From positions 1-64,000 of the forward strand of contig DATLFG010000105.1 in the NCBI GenBank assembly GCA_035524955.1: a stretch of 64,000 nt of DNA, read 5' to 3'. Positions 20,175 to 28,367 of this stretch are shown here, piece by piece. Every line of letters begins with the position of its first letter. Position 1 is the first letter of the stretch. The translations under genes and the position numbers were made by a program. Source of the DNA: CAMLFJ01 sp035524955 (GTDB lineage: Bacteria; Methylomirabilota; Methylomirabilia; Rokubacteriales; CSP1-6). The notes under the pieces are model-generated. The model was not told the DNA's origin. It did not search any database and saw only the letters and a list, made by a program, of their open reading frames with translations.

Positions 20175-21485
20175 ATGATCTGGAACCGCGACGCCGAGAC
20201 GGCCCCGCGCTCCGCGATGCGGGCGCTCCAGGACGACCGGCTGCGGGCGAGCGTGGCCTGGGCCCGCGCGCGCGTGCCCTTCTATCGCGACGCGCTCGCC
20301 GCCGCCGGGGTTCGGGACGACGCGGTGACGCTGGATCGCCTCGCGGAGCTTCCCTTCACGGTGAAGGACCACCTGCGCCAGCACTACCCGTTCGGGCTCT
20401 TCGCGGTGCCGCGCGAGTCGGTAGTCCGCATCCACGCCTCTTCCGGCACCCGGGGGAAGCCCACGGTGGTGGGCTACACGCGCAACGACCTCCGCGTGTG
20501 GCGGGAAGTGATGGCGCGGTCGCTGGCCGCCGCCGGGGCGGAGCCCGGCCAGCTCATCCAGATCGCCTACGGCTACGGCCTCTTTACCGGGGGCCTGGGC
20601 TTCCACGACGGCGCCGAGCACCTGGGCCTCACCGTGGTGCCGGTCTCCTCGGGCAGCACGCACCGCCAGATCCTGCTGCTCCAGGACTTCCGCCCGCAGG
20701 GCCTGGCGTGCACCCCGTCCTTCGCCCTCCACATCGGCGAGAGCCTGCGGGAGCAGGGAAGCGATCCCCGGGCGCTGGGTGTCTGCTACGGCCTCTTCGG
20801 CGCCGAGCCGTGGACGGAGGCGATGCGCGCGCAGCTCGAGGCGCTCTGGGGCTGCCCGGCGGTGGATTTCTACGGGCTCAGCGAGATCATCGGGCCCGGG
20901 GTGGCGGGCGAGTGCGCGGAGGCCCGCGAGGGCCTGCACGTCAACGAGGACCACTTCCTGCCCGAGATCGTTGACCCGCGGAGCGGGGCGCCGTTGCCCT
21001 GCGGGCAGGAGGGCGAGCTCGTGCTGACCTCGCTCACCAAGGAAGCCCTCCCGATGATCCGCTATCGCACCGGCGACGTCACCCACCTCGATCCCGCGCC
21101 CTGCCGCTGCGGGCGGACCACGGTGCGGATGGGGCGCATCAAGGGACGCACCGACGATATGCTGATCATCAAGGGGGTCAACGTGTATCCCTCCCAGCTC
21201 GAGGCGGCGCTCCTGACGGTGGCGGACCTGGCGCCGCACTACCAGCTGGTGGTGGACCGGCGGGAGGCCTTCCCGACACTGGCGGTGCACGTGGAGCCGG
21301 ACGAGCGCGTGGTGCGCGAGTGGGGTGGCTTCGAGGCCGCGCCCACCCGGCTCGCCGCACTGTCCGCCCGGGTGGCCGCGTGCCTGCGGGGCCACCTCGG
21401 GCTCAATCCGGAGGTCGCGGTCGTGGCGCCGAAGACCATCCCGCGCAGCGAAGGCAAGGCGGTGCGGGTCGTGGAAAGGAGATAG
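20175..21485 (+). CDS. paaK: Phenylacetate--CoA ligase family protein
   Basis: A 436-aa adenylate-forming enzyme of the PaaK type. It has the P-loop-like SSGTRGKPTVVGYTRND, FYGLSEIIGPGVAGEC, YRTGDVTHLDPAPCRCGR with the zinc-type cysteines, and the C-terminal KGRTDDMLIIKGVNVYPSQLE. It should activate phenylacetate or a related aryl acid to its CoA thioester. The next gene encodes a PaaA-like oxygenase subunit, supporting an aromatic-acid role, but other paa genes are absent here. Confidence 0.88.
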   Translation: MIWNRDAETAPRSAMRALQDDRLRASVAWARARVPFYRDALAAAGVRDDAVTLDRLAELPFTVKDHLRQHYPFGLFAVPRESVVRIHASSGTRGKPTVVGYTRNDLRVWREVMARSLAAAGAEPGQLIQIAYGYGLFTGGLGFHDGAEHLGLTVVPVSSGSTHRQILLLQDFRPQGLACTPSFALHIGESLREQGSDPRALGVCYGLFGAEPWTEAMRAQLEALWGCPAVDFYGLSEIIGPGVAGECAEAREGLHVNEDHFLPEIVDPRSGAPLPCGQEGELVLTSLTKEALPMIRYRTGDVTHLDPAPCRCGRTTVRMGRIKGRTDDMLIIKGVNVYPSQLEAALLTVADLAPHYQLVVDRREAFPTLAVHVEPDERVVREWGGFEAAPTRLAALSARVAACLRGHLGLNPEVAVVAPKTIPRSEGKAVRVVERR

Positions 21486-21487
21486 GC

Positions 21488-22312
21488 ATGGCGAAGCGTG
21501 ACGAAGCCCGGCTGCTGGCCCGCATCGAGGCGGGCGAGCGCATCGAGTCCCCGGACGAGATGACGGAGGCGTACCGCGAGAACCTCATCCACCTCATGAC
21601 CATGCAGGCCGACTCGGAGCTGGCGGGCGGCTACGGCTACGTGCCGTGGATCGCGAAGGCACCCGGGGTGGAGGAGAAGCACGTGGTGGCCCAGATCGTG
21701 AAGGACGAGCTCCGCCACGCCACCGTCATGTACGGGCTCCTCGCCGACCTGGGCGTTGACGTGGAGGCGCACGTGCGGGCGCACGACGAGGCGTTCACGA
21801 TGCGGGTGGCCGACGACGCCGACATCGGCACCGCCCGCATCACCGCCGACAAGCGGGTGAACATCTTCTACTACCCGATCGACACCTGGGCCGACTTCAT
21901 CTTCTTCAACTTCTGCATGGACCGCGGCGCGGGTCACCAGCTCGAGGACGTGCGCACCTGCTCCTACGGGCCCTGGGTGCGCGCGATCGAGGGCATCTTC
22001 AAGGAGGAGAAGTTTCACATCCGCCACGGCGAGGTCTGGGTGAAGCGCCTCGCCGAGGATCCCAAGACCCGCGACGAGGCGCAGACCACGCTGAACAAGT
22101 GGTACATCCGCACCATGAACATCTTCGGACGCCCGGGCTCGGCCAAGAACGTCCTCTACCGGAAGTACCGGCTCAAGCTGCGCGACAACGACGAGGTCCG
22201 TCAGACCTTCGCGCGAGAGGTCGCGGAGAAGGCGGGCGGGGTCGGGCTCACGCTGCCCGAGTGGAACCCGGTCTGGGACCGCCTGCCCGAAGAGGCGCAG
22301 ATCCCCGGGTGA
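21488..22312 (+). CDS. PaaA-like di-iron oxygenase subunit
   Basis: A 274-aa ferritin-like protein of the phenylacetic acid catabolic family. Putative iron ligands are in place: E44 (ADSELAG), E74-x2-H77 (DELRH), an acidic residue in the third helix and E174-x2-H177 (KEEKFHIRH). These intact sites point to the catalytic PaaA subunit rather than the structural PaaC. It is shorter than typical PaaA (about 310 aa). A strong Shine-Dalgarno (AAAGGAGA) precedes the ATG. PaaB, C, D and E are not nearby, so the substrate and partners are uncertain. Confidence 0.8.
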   Translation: MAKRDEARLLARIEAGERIESPDEMTEAYRENLIHLMTMQADSELAGGYGYVPWIAKAPGVEEKHVVAQIVKDELRHATVMYGLLADLGVDVEAHVRAHDEAFTMRVADDADIGTARITADKRVNIFYYPIDTWADFIFFNFCMDRGAGHQLEDVRTCSYGPWVRAIEGIFKEEKFHIRHGEVWVKRLAEDPKTRDEAQTTLNKWYIRTMNIFGRPGSAKNVLYRKYRLKLRDNDEVRQTFAREVAEKAGGVGLTLPEWNPVWDRLPEEAQIPG

Positions 22313-22962
22313 GCGCGCTCCGCGTCGTCTTGCTGGCGCTGCTCGCGCTGGCTGCCGTCGCGCCTGTCGCGGCACAGAGCGGCCGCCAGGTGAAGGTGCT
22401 GCTGGAGCTCACGCAGCAGACCCAGGGCGCCCGTCAGGGCGTGCAGGGACAGGGGGGCATCGTCGTGGAGGAGCGCCGCGGAGCCCCCCGGGCGCGCGGG
22501 CGGGGCGGCCTTGCGGTGGAGGACACCACCACCCGCGTCACGCGATCCTCCGGGCTCTTCACGGTGGTGCAAGACGGCGGGGCCGGCTCGATCCTGGTCG
22601 CGCAGGACGTCCCGTACCGGCAGATGGCCTACTACCACGACTACGCCACCGGCAAGGGCCACGTCGCTCAGGGCGTCGCGTGGCAGCGGGTGGGTACCGC
22701 GCTCGCAGTGCGCCCGGTGATCCTGCCCGGCAACCGCATCCGGGTCACGCTGACGCCGGTGATCAGTTACTTCACGCCCGGCGGCGGGGGAACGATCGAG
22801 GTGGTGGAGGCGGCGGCCGACCTGATCGTGCCCAACGGTGGACGCCTGCAGATCGGCGGCAGCACCGGGAGCCTCCACGCGATCACGCGGCAGATCCTCG
22901 GCTACCGCTCCGAGCAATCGTCGGAGGAGACGGCCCTGACGCTCACCGCGACCATCCAGTGA
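22309..22962 (+). CDS. Exported protein with secretin-like C-terminal segment
   Basis: A protein of 217 aa from a GTG overlapping the previous stop (GTGA). The signal peptide SALRVVLLALLALAAVAPVAAQ is clear. The C-terminal half (RIRVTLTPVISYFTPGGGG, VPNGGRLQIGG) resembles the repeated strands of type II/III secretin domains, but the protein is far too short to form a secretin pore. A Gln/Gly/Arg-rich stretch follows the signal. Function unknown. It probably acts in the periplasm or outer membrane. Confidence 0.6.
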   Translation: MSALRVVLLALLALAAVAPVAAQSGRQVKVLLELTQQTQGARQGVQGQGGIVVEERRGAPRARGRGGLAVEDTTTRVTRSSGLFTVVQDGGAGSILVAQDVPYRQMAYYHDYATGKGHVAQGVAWQRVGTALAVRPVILPGNRIRVTLTPVISYFTPGGGGTIEVVEAAADLIVPNGGRLQIGGSTGSLHAITRQILGYRSEQSSEETALTLTATIQ

Positions 22963-23666
22963 CCCGCTACGGCGGCAACCGCGCCTACAGCTGCGCCAAC
23001 AGCATGTACATGGCGCTGCGCGAGTCGGGCGCCACCGCCGCGGAGCTGCCCGAGCCGGGCTTCATCGAGTGCCTGACCACGATGCCCTTCGGCACGCTCT
23101 ACCTGCGGGTCGGACGCGATCTGCTCGTCTATTTCAGCTCGCCGCTCGCCTCCCCGGACCAGGGGATCACCACCGCGCTCGACGTCCTCGGCTGGGAGTG
23201 CCGGGAGGAGCGCGACGGCGCACCCGAGGCCGCGCTGGCCCGGCTTGCCGAGGCGGCCGGGCGTGGGCCGGTCCTGGCGGGGCCGCTCGACATGGGTGGG
23301 CTCGGCTACATGCCACATCATGCCCAGCTCTCGGGCAGCGATCACTTCGTGGTGGTGCTGGGCGTCGAGAACGACCGGGTGCGCATGCACGACCCCGACG
23401 GCTATCCGTACGCGGTCCTGCCCACCGCGGAGTTCCTGCGCGCCTGGAAGGCCGACCGCGTGCGCTCCGCTCAGGTCCCGTACACGATGCGCACGGGTTT
23501 CCAGCAGGGGCGCGTGGCGGCCGCCGGCCTCCTCGAGCGCAAGGCGCGCTGCTTCGGGGAGGCGCAGTACGCCGCGGTGCAGGAGCGGTGGGAGGACACC
23601 GCCGGGTTGCTCGAGTGCATCGCCGACCTCGAGGACGCCCTGATCCACGCGCTGAGCCCGGCGTGA
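22959..23666 (+). CDS. BtrH N-terminal-like / C39-like papain-fold protein
   Basis: A protein of 235 aa from a GTG overlapping the upstream stop. The N-terminal GGNRAYSCANSMYMAL holds a candidate Cys, and SGSDHFVVVLGVENDRVRMHDPDGYP holds the His and Asp expected of a cysteine-peptidase-like or BtrH acyltransferase fold. The substrate is unknown. It is the last gene of the run beginning at 16893 and ends in a hairpin shared with a convergent gene. The family call is moderate, made from motif order only. Confidence 0.5.
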   Translation: MTRYGGNRAYSCANSMYMALRESGATAAELPEPGFIECLTTMPFGTLYLRVGRDLLVYFSSPLASPDQGITTALDVLGWECREERDGAPEAALARLAEAAGRGPVLAGPLDMGGLGYMPHHAQLSGSDHFVVVLGVENDRVRMHDPDGYPYAVLPTAEFLRAWKADRVRSAQVPYTMRTGFQQGRVAAAGLLERKARCFGEAQYAAVQERWEDTAGLLECIADLEDALIHALSPA

Positions 23667-23680
23667 GGCCCGGGCTCAGC
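23651..23680. terminator. Bidirectional hairpin between convergent genes
   Basis: GCTGAGCCCGG (23651-23661) pairs perfectly with CCGGGCTCAGC (23670-23680) around an 8-nt loop. The stop codons of both convergent genes fall within it. No U-tract is evident, so it may act as a pause site or mRNA end protector. Confidence 0.55.
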
Positions 23681-24017
23681 GTCCGGCCGTGAAGTAGCGC
23701 TCCGGTAGTACATCCTCGACCCGCAGTAACAACGCCTTCCGGACGACGGCCTCGCGGAGCGGGACCAGGGCGACCATCTCCGGGTCGTGCCGGACGGCGT
23801 CCAGGCCGTCCCGCGTGTCGAACCGCAGGAGATGGATCTCGTCCGGGGCGTCGGGGTTGGGGCCGCCGGAGGCGGCCAGAGACGGGATGAGGATGCGCTC
23901 GAACCGTCCGCCGTGCCGACGGTAGACGGGCAGGGCCAGGATCTCGTATCGGCGGAGGGCTTCGGTCTGGCCGGGGTGGAGATAGATCAGCGCCAGGTAG
24001 AGCGTTCCGTCGGTCAC
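23676..24017 (-). CDS. DUF1330-like small protein
   Basis: A protein of 113 aa when started at the GTG at 24017. A TACAAT hexamer (24027-24032, minus strand) lies 9 nt before this GTG and supports it as a leaderless start. An upstream in-frame start (24104) would run into the previous gene. The sequence TLYLALIYLHPGQTEALRRYE resembles dimeric alpha-beta-barrel DUF1330/NIPSNAP-type proteins. Catalytic role unknown. Confidence 0.6.
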   Translation of the reverse strand: MTDGTLYLALIYLHPGQTEALRRYEILALPVYRRHGGRFERILIPSLAASGGPNPDAPDEIHLLRFDTRDGLDAVRHDPEMVALVPLREAVVRKALLLRVEDVLPERYFTAGR

Positions 24018-24084
24018 GAGGGCCGGATTGTACTTAACATAATGTACCTTATCGGACTGTAACGGGGGTCGCCAGGGGCGGGCC

Positions 24085-24669
24085 CTACTTCGCGACCGGC
24101 TCAAGCGCGCCGATACGGCTCCGGACGTCGTCGGCCCGCCGGGTCTCGGGGGCCTCCTCGAGCAGACGCTCGTAGGTCGCGCGCGCCTCGGCGGGTTTGC
24201 CGGCCAGCGCCTGCGCCCGGGCCAGATCGAGCAGCGCCTCCTCGAAGAAGAACTGCTTCGGGCCGAGCCCGCCCACGGCCGCCTCGTAGGCGGTCACCGC
24301 GCTGGCGTAGTTCTTCTGAGCCTCCCACGTATAGCCCACGCCCGAGGCGCTCAGCGTGCGCAGGCTGCCGCCGGCGCCCTTGGCGAGCGCGATCTCATAG
24401 GCAGCGCGCGCCGCCGCGTAGTCGCCGGCCTGGTACTGCAGATTGCCCAGCTGGTAGGCGGCCTGGGCGGCCGCCGTCGAGCGGCCGTGCTCGGCCAGGA
24501 TGGCCTGGAGCATCGCGATGGCCTTCTGCCGCGCCTCCGGTGTGGCCAGGGGCCCCTCGCCCTGCTGGACCGCCTCGGCGGCGCCGGCCAGCGCGGCCTG
24601 GCCGCGCGACTCTCCGACGCGCATCCAGAGCCAGCCCGCCGTCCCCACGAGGCCAAGGGCCACCACCAC
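24085..24669 (-). CDS. TPR-like membrane-anchored protein (YfgM-type)
   Basis: At least 194 aa. The N-terminus is hydrophobic (VVALGLVGTAGWLWM) and is followed by tetratricopeptide-like repeats: AAAQAAYQLGNLQYQAGDYAAARAAYEIAL, KNYASAVTAYEAAV and KPAEARATYERLLEEAPE. The frame stays open upstream, encoding NELGEFFQSRWARLGLKIAG, so the true start is probably earlier, overlapping the bactofilin stop. The layout of cytoplasmic tail, one helix and periplasmic TPR matches the YfgM family of Sec-translocon chaperones, but this is inference. Confidence 0.6.
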   Translation of the reverse strand: MVVALGLVGTAGWLWMRVGESRGQAALAGAAEAVQQGEGPLATPEARQKAIAMLQAILAEHGRSTAAAQAAYQLGNLQYQAGDYAAARAAYEIALAKGAGGSLRTLSASGVGYTWEAQKNYASAVTAYEAAVGGLGPKQFFFEEALLDLARAQALAGKPAEARATYERLLEEAPETRRADDVRSRIGALEPVAK

Positions 24670-24728
24670 GCCGGCGATCTTGAGCCCCAGGCGCGCCCAG
24701 CGGGACTGGAAGAACTCCCCCAGCTCGT

Positions 24729-25175
24729 TCAGCGGCGCCGCTCCGTCGCGGGGTCGGCGGCGTCGGGCCGCTCGATCCAGATCTCGCCCTTGACGGCGGC
24801 GCCGTCGGCGGCCGAGAAGCTGCCGGTCTTGAGGGTGCCGGTCAGCACACCGGTCGGCAGGATCTCCACGCGGGTCGCCGCCGAGAGATTGCCGCGCACG
24901 GTGCCGCCCACGACGATGGTGCGCGCATTGATGTTGGCGTCCACATCGGCCCCTTCGCCCACCAGCACCCGGCCCGTCACGTTGATGTCGCCCTCGAAGC
25001 GCCCCGCGATGTGGAAGTCCCCGTCACCCCCGAGCTCACCCTTGAAGGACAGCCCCGCGCCGAGGCCGGCCGGCTCGCTGCGGGCCTCGCGGTGGGCGGC
25101 CAGATCGGCGGCCAGAGAATCCGAGTCGTCGCCGCCGAGCCCCAGATACCGGAGGGTGCGGCCCAGCGCGCCCAC
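24729..25175 (-). CDS. Bactofilin family cytoskeletal protein
   Basis: A protein of 148 aa with the bactofilin (DUF583) beta-helix: LSFKGELGGDGDFHIAGRFEGDINVTGRVLVGEGADVDANINARTIVVGGTVRGNLSA. Flanking tails are disordered. Bactofilins polymerise without nucleotide and organise cell-envelope machinery. It sits between a small membrane protein and a TPR protein on the same strand, in a likely envelope operon. Confidence 0.9.
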   Translation of the reverse strand: MGALGRTLRYLGLGGDDSDSLAADLAAHREARSEPAGLGAGLSFKGELGGDGDFHIAGRFEGDINVTGRVLVGEGADVDANINARTIVVGGTVRGNLSAATRVEILPTGVLTGTLKTGSFSAADGAAVKGEIWIERPDAADPATERRR

Positions 25176-25186
25176 GCGCTCCGTCT

Positions 25187-25435
25187 CTAGACGCCCGGGG
25201 TCGGCCGCCGGGCGTCCGCCCGCGCGGCCTCCAGGCGCCGCAGGCCGAGACCGGAGCCCACGAGCAGCAGGCAGGAGCCGATGAGCAAGAGCGACACCAC
25301 GGGAGCCGGCGCGACTACGGGGTGCTTGACGAGCCCGATCCGCACCTCGACGGGCAGGCTGACCAGGGCCACCACCGCGACGAGCCCGGTGATCGCGCTC
25401 GCCCGTCCTTTCAGCGCCCGCCGGACCCGTCGCAT
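25187..25435 (-). CDS. Small two-helix membrane protein
   Basis: A protein of 82 aa from the ATG at 25435. Two hydrophobic stretches are visible (SAITGLVAVVALVSLPVEV and VVSLLLIGSCLLLVGSGLGL) with Arg-rich ends. TACACT (25443-25448, minus) is 7 nt before the ATG, which favours this start over a TTG 36 nt upstream. The function is unknown. It is the first gene of the bactofilin operon. Confidence 0.5.
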   Translation of the reverse strand: MRRVRRALKGRASAITGLVAVVALVSLPVEVRIGLVKHPVVAPAPVVSLLLIGSCLLLVGSGLGLRRLEAARADARRPTPGV

Positions 25436-25492
25436 GGCGCGTAGTGTAGCCACCGGGATACCGGATAGCAACCGGAACGAGGCGGCGATCGC

Positions 25493-25521
25493 TTGACGGA
25501 AGGCCGTCGCAGGACTACGCT
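25493..25521 (+). promoter_or_regulatory. Sigma70-type promoter for a small membrane ORF
   Basis: TTGACG (25493-25498), a 17-bp spacer and TACGCT (25516-25521). The ATG of the next small gene is 10 nt after the -10 box, implying a leaderless transcript. Confidence 0.55.
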
Positions 25522-25530
25522 CCGAGCGCT

Positions 25531-25674
25531 ATGCCCGACACCGGCCGGCGCGCCCGCCTGCTGCACGTGGCCATCTGGCTGGCCACGCTCTTCTTCACCG
25601 CCATGCTCTTCGTGCCGCTGGTGCGCGAGGCACTGCGCCGCATGACCGAGCTCCCGTCCGGCGGGCCTTTCTGA
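25531..25674 (+). CDS. Short single-pass membrane protein
   Basis: A 47-aa reading frame with one membrane helix (LLHVAIWLATLFFTAMLFVPLV) between Arg-rich ends. It is short, but a good promoter ends 9 nt before the ATG and nothing else explains that promoter. Function unknown. Confidence 0.45.
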   Translation: MPDTGRRARLLHVAIWLATLFFTAMLFVPLVREALRRMTELPSGGPF

Positions 25675-25714
25675 TGCTCGGGCTGATGCCCGCGCCCACC
25701 CCCGCCTTGCGGGG

Positions 25715-25921
25715 CTAGCCGGTCGTGTCGTCCGGGACGCGCGCCTTGGGGCGGGAGCCCTGCCCGTCGCGCGGGCGAGTGAGCTCGAAGGCCATGAGCC
25801 CCACCGTGATCACGAGGATGATCCAGCCCGCCACGTCGAGATTGACGATGAGCCACCCGATCAGACTGAGCGCGGCCAGGAGCCACACGGTGGCGACGGA
25901 GCGCGAGCTGGGCCAGGGCAT
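25715..25921 (-). CDS. Small two-helix membrane protein
   Basis: A protein of 68 aa from the ATG at 25921. Helices SVATVWLLAALSLIGWLIVNL and VAGWIILVITVGLMAFEL are followed by a charged tail. GATAAT (25930-25935, minus) is 8 nt before the ATG, so a leaderless start is likely. Function unknown. Confidence 0.5.
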   Translation of the reverse strand: MPWPSSRSVATVWLLAALSLIGWLIVNLDVAGWIILVITVGLMAFELTRPRDGQGSRPKARVPDDTTG

Positions 25922-25977
25922 CGGGGCCAATTATCCGGGCCGGGGGCGCGCAAGTCAAACCCCCGCGGCGCGGGCGC

Positions 25978-26817
25978 TCAGAGCCGGCGCAGAAAGCTGT
26001 CCGGATCGTCGAGGAAGGCGCGCGTGATGCGCACGTGCTCGACATCGGCGTACGCGACCGGCGCGATCGCGCCGTCCTCGAGCAGCCGGATGTCGGCCTG
26101 GGGGAGCGCCATGAGGATCGGGGAATGCGTGGCGATGACGAACTGGCAGTCCTCGGCCACCCGATCCCGCAGGAGGGCGAGCAGCGCGAGCACGCGCGTC
26201 GGCGACAGCGGCGTCTCGGGCTCGTCGAGGAAGTAGAGCCCACGCGGCACCAGCCGCTGCTGGAGCACGTGGAGAAAGGTCTCGCCGTGGGAGCGCGCGT
26301 CGGGTGCCGCGCCGTAGCGACGCGTCAGCGCGGCCCGCTCCTTGGCCGCCGCGCCCATCGCGAGCCGCTGGCCCCACGAGCCCTCGGGCCGGGATGCGCG
26401 GAGCTCGTCCTCCATCGCCCGTAGCCCCTCGATCGCCCCGCCCACCCGCAGGGTGAAGCCGAAGACGTCCTCCGCGCGCATGAAGAGGGTGGCGCGCGGA
26501 TGGCGGACCCGCGGGAACCGGAAGGCTCGGGCGAAGGCCCGGGCGCCCGCGAGGGTGGGATCGCGCTCCAGATCGCGGCCCCCCGCCGCGACGGCGCCGG
26601 CGCCCGCGGCGAGGCCCTCCAGCAGGGTGGATTTGCCGCAGCCGTTCTCCCCGACCAGGAAGGTGACGGGCGCCCGGAAGTCCAGGCGCTCGAGGTCACG
26701 GAAGAGCGGCAGTGTGAACGGAAACGGCGCGGGCTCCCGCGGGGCGCCAGCGCGCCGGATCCCGGTCAGGAAGAGCCCGGCCCGCGCCGCGGCCTTGCCG
26801 GAGCCCGCCCGCTTCAC
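25978..26817 (-). CDS. AAA family ATPase (SMC/ABC-like single domain)
   Basis: A protein of 279 aa from a GTG. Walker A is G56-E-N-G-C-G-K-S-T64. The Walker B and Asp-box region is GLYFLDEPETPLSP, and a switch His follows in IATHSPILMAL. There is no membrane domain or zinc hook. It belongs to the AAA_21/OLD-like single-gene ATPases, which are sometimes defence-linked, but no partner nuclease is adjacent. Function not assignable beyond ATP hydrolysis. Confidence 0.75.
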   Translation of the reverse strand: MKRAGSGKAAARAGLFLTGIRRAGAPREPAPFPFTLPLFRDLERLDFRAPVTFLVGENGCGKSTLLEGLAAGAGAVAAGGRDLERDPTLAGARAFARAFRFPRVRHPRATLFMRAEDVFGFTLRVGGAIEGLRAMEDELRASRPEGSWGQRLAMGAAAKERAALTRRYGAAPDARSHGETFLHVLQQRLVPRGLYFLDEPETPLSPTRVLALLALLRDRVAEDCQFVIATHSPILMALPQADIRLLEDGAIAPVAYADVEHVRITRAFLDDPDSFLRRL

Positions 26818-26854
26818 GCGGAGCTCAAAGGAATCGACGGAGGCTAGACGGAGG

Positions 26855-27826
26855 CTAGCGCAGCTCCGGGATCACCCAGAGCGGCCGCTCGCCGCGGGCC
26901 ACGCGCTGCACGTTGTCGAAGGCGTTCCGGAAGGCCTTGAACCAGTTGTCCCAGGTGGGGCCCGCCATGTGGGGCGTGAAGGTCACGTTCTCGAGCCCGA
27001 AGAGCGGATGGTTGGCGATGGGCGGTTCCTCGACCATGACGTCGAGGCCGGCGGCCGCGATGCGCCCGCTGGTGAGGGCCGTGTGCAGCGCGGCCTCGTC
27101 CACCACCGGACCCCGGCACGTGTTGATCAGGACCCCGGAGGGCTGCATCATCCCGAGCTCGCGCGTGCTGATCATGTTGCGGGTCGCGTCGTTGAGCGGC
27201 ACGTGCAGCGAGACGATGTCGGAGGTGCGCAGGAGCTCTGGCAGCAGCACGAAGCGGACGCCGAGGGCGTCCTCCGCGTCCTCGGCCAGACGCGCGATGT
27301 CGTAGTAGAGGATGCGCATGCCGAAGGCGGCGGCCCGCCGCGCGACCTTCTTGCCGATGGTGCCGAGCCCCACGATGCCCAGGGTCTTGCCTTCGAGCTC
27401 GTAGAGCCGGTGTGAGGCGAAATCCCCCACCCGCCACTTGCCGGTCACCACGTTGGCGTGGTGCCAGGACAGCTTGCGGTAGACCGCCAGCATCAGCATC
27501 AGGGTGTGCTCGGCCACCGCCACCGAGTTGGACCCGCCGTTGTTGGCGACGGGTACGCCGGCGCGCTTCGCCGCGGCGACGTCGAGCCGGTCGTAGCCGG
27601 CGCTGATGAGCTGCACCAGCTTGAGCCCCGGCGCGGCCTTGAAGAACTCGCCGTTGAGCTCGGCGCGCGGGAAGCCCACGTAGTAGGAGGCGTCCGGCAG
27701 CGCCGCGGTGAACTCGGGCGTGCCCGCGTCCACGACGACCATCTCGAAGCCGGCAGGCACGAGGCCCCGGGCGACGTCGAGCAGCGCGGCGGGGAGCTTG
27801 GGGGAAACGAGGATCTTGGTGGCCAC
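26855..27826 (-). CDS. D-2-hydroxyacid dehydrogenase
   Basis: A protein of 323 aa of the NAD-dependent formate/glycerate dehydrogenase family. It has the Rossmann motif GIVGLGTIGKK, the catalytic Arg in NTCRGPVVDEAAL, the Glu in MVEEPP and the His in TPHMAGPTWDNW. The GTG at 27826 is chosen because AAAGGAGG stands 6 nt upstream. Longer forms would include non-conserved sequence. It likely interconverts a 2-hydroxy and a 2-keto acid. The exact substrate is unknown. Confidence 0.88.
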   Translation of the reverse strand: MATKILVSPKLPAALLDVARGLVPAGFEMVVVDAGTPEFTAALPDASYYVGFPRAELNGEFFKAAPGLKLVQLISAGYDRLDVAAAKRAGVPVANNGGSNSVAVAEHTLMLMLAVYRKLSWHHANVVTGKWRVGDFASHRLYELEGKTLGIVGLGTIGKKVARRAAAFGMRILYYDIARLAEDAEDALGVRFVLLPELLRTSDIVSLHVPLNDATRNMISTRELGMMQPSGVLINTCRGPVVDEAALHTALTSGRIAAAGLDVMVEEPPIANHPLFGLENVTFTPHMAGPTWDNWFKAFRNAFDNVQRVARGERPLWVIPELR

Positions 27827-28091
27827 GGGAGCCTCCTTTGGCTGGGGGGTGAGCGGAGCGGTCACGCGCGCCAGTATACGGCCTCGGCGCCCGCCGCGGT
27901 TGAGCGCGGACCGCCGGCACCTCTTGCGCGGGATCGGGTGCCTCCAGGCTGGGTACTCCCCTTCCCAGCCTCGCACCGCGCTTTCTCTGCCGTCTGAGCA
28001 GATCTAAGACAAGATGCTGGAATCATGTCTGATTTTTAATGGTCCGACGCTTGCTCTCGCTGGAGAGACCAACCACAGGGGGACGATCCCG

Positions 28092-28334
28092 ATGAAGCGC
28101 TACGTGCTGACCCTGGCCTGGATCCTCTGGGCCCACGAGACCGCGCAGGTGGGCAACCAGGTCATCGACCGCGGCTACACCGCGATCGATTCGTTCGAGA
28201 CGCGCCAGCTCTGCCACGCGGCCATGACGGACTACTCGGGGCTCAAGCTGGTCCGGCAGGGCAAGGTCCGCGTGGAGTTCACGTGCCTGCCCGAGAAGAC
28301 CAGCCCGAAGGCGCCGCGGACGGCCGTCGGCTAG
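28092..28334 (+). CDS. Small Cys-containing protein, paralogue of the 39990 gene
   Basis: A protein of 80 aa, MKRYVLTLAWILWAHETAQV onward. It has a WILW motif, then CHAAMT, and ends KVRVEFTCLPE. The same spaced pattern (WTLW, CKGAMT, KVVEYQCLPE) occurs in the product of the gene at 39990-40292, so the two are paralogues. Two conserved cysteines could form a disulfide. AGGGGGA precedes the ATG. Function unknown. It is possibly exported or periplasmic. Confidence 0.55.
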   Translation: MKRYVLTLAWILWAHETAQVGNQVIDRGYTAIDSFETRQLCHAAMTDYSGLKLVRQGKVRVEFTCLPEKTSPKAPRTAVG

Positions 28335-28367
28335 CGCCGGGCGGCCGGGCGCCACTGGCGTCAGGGT

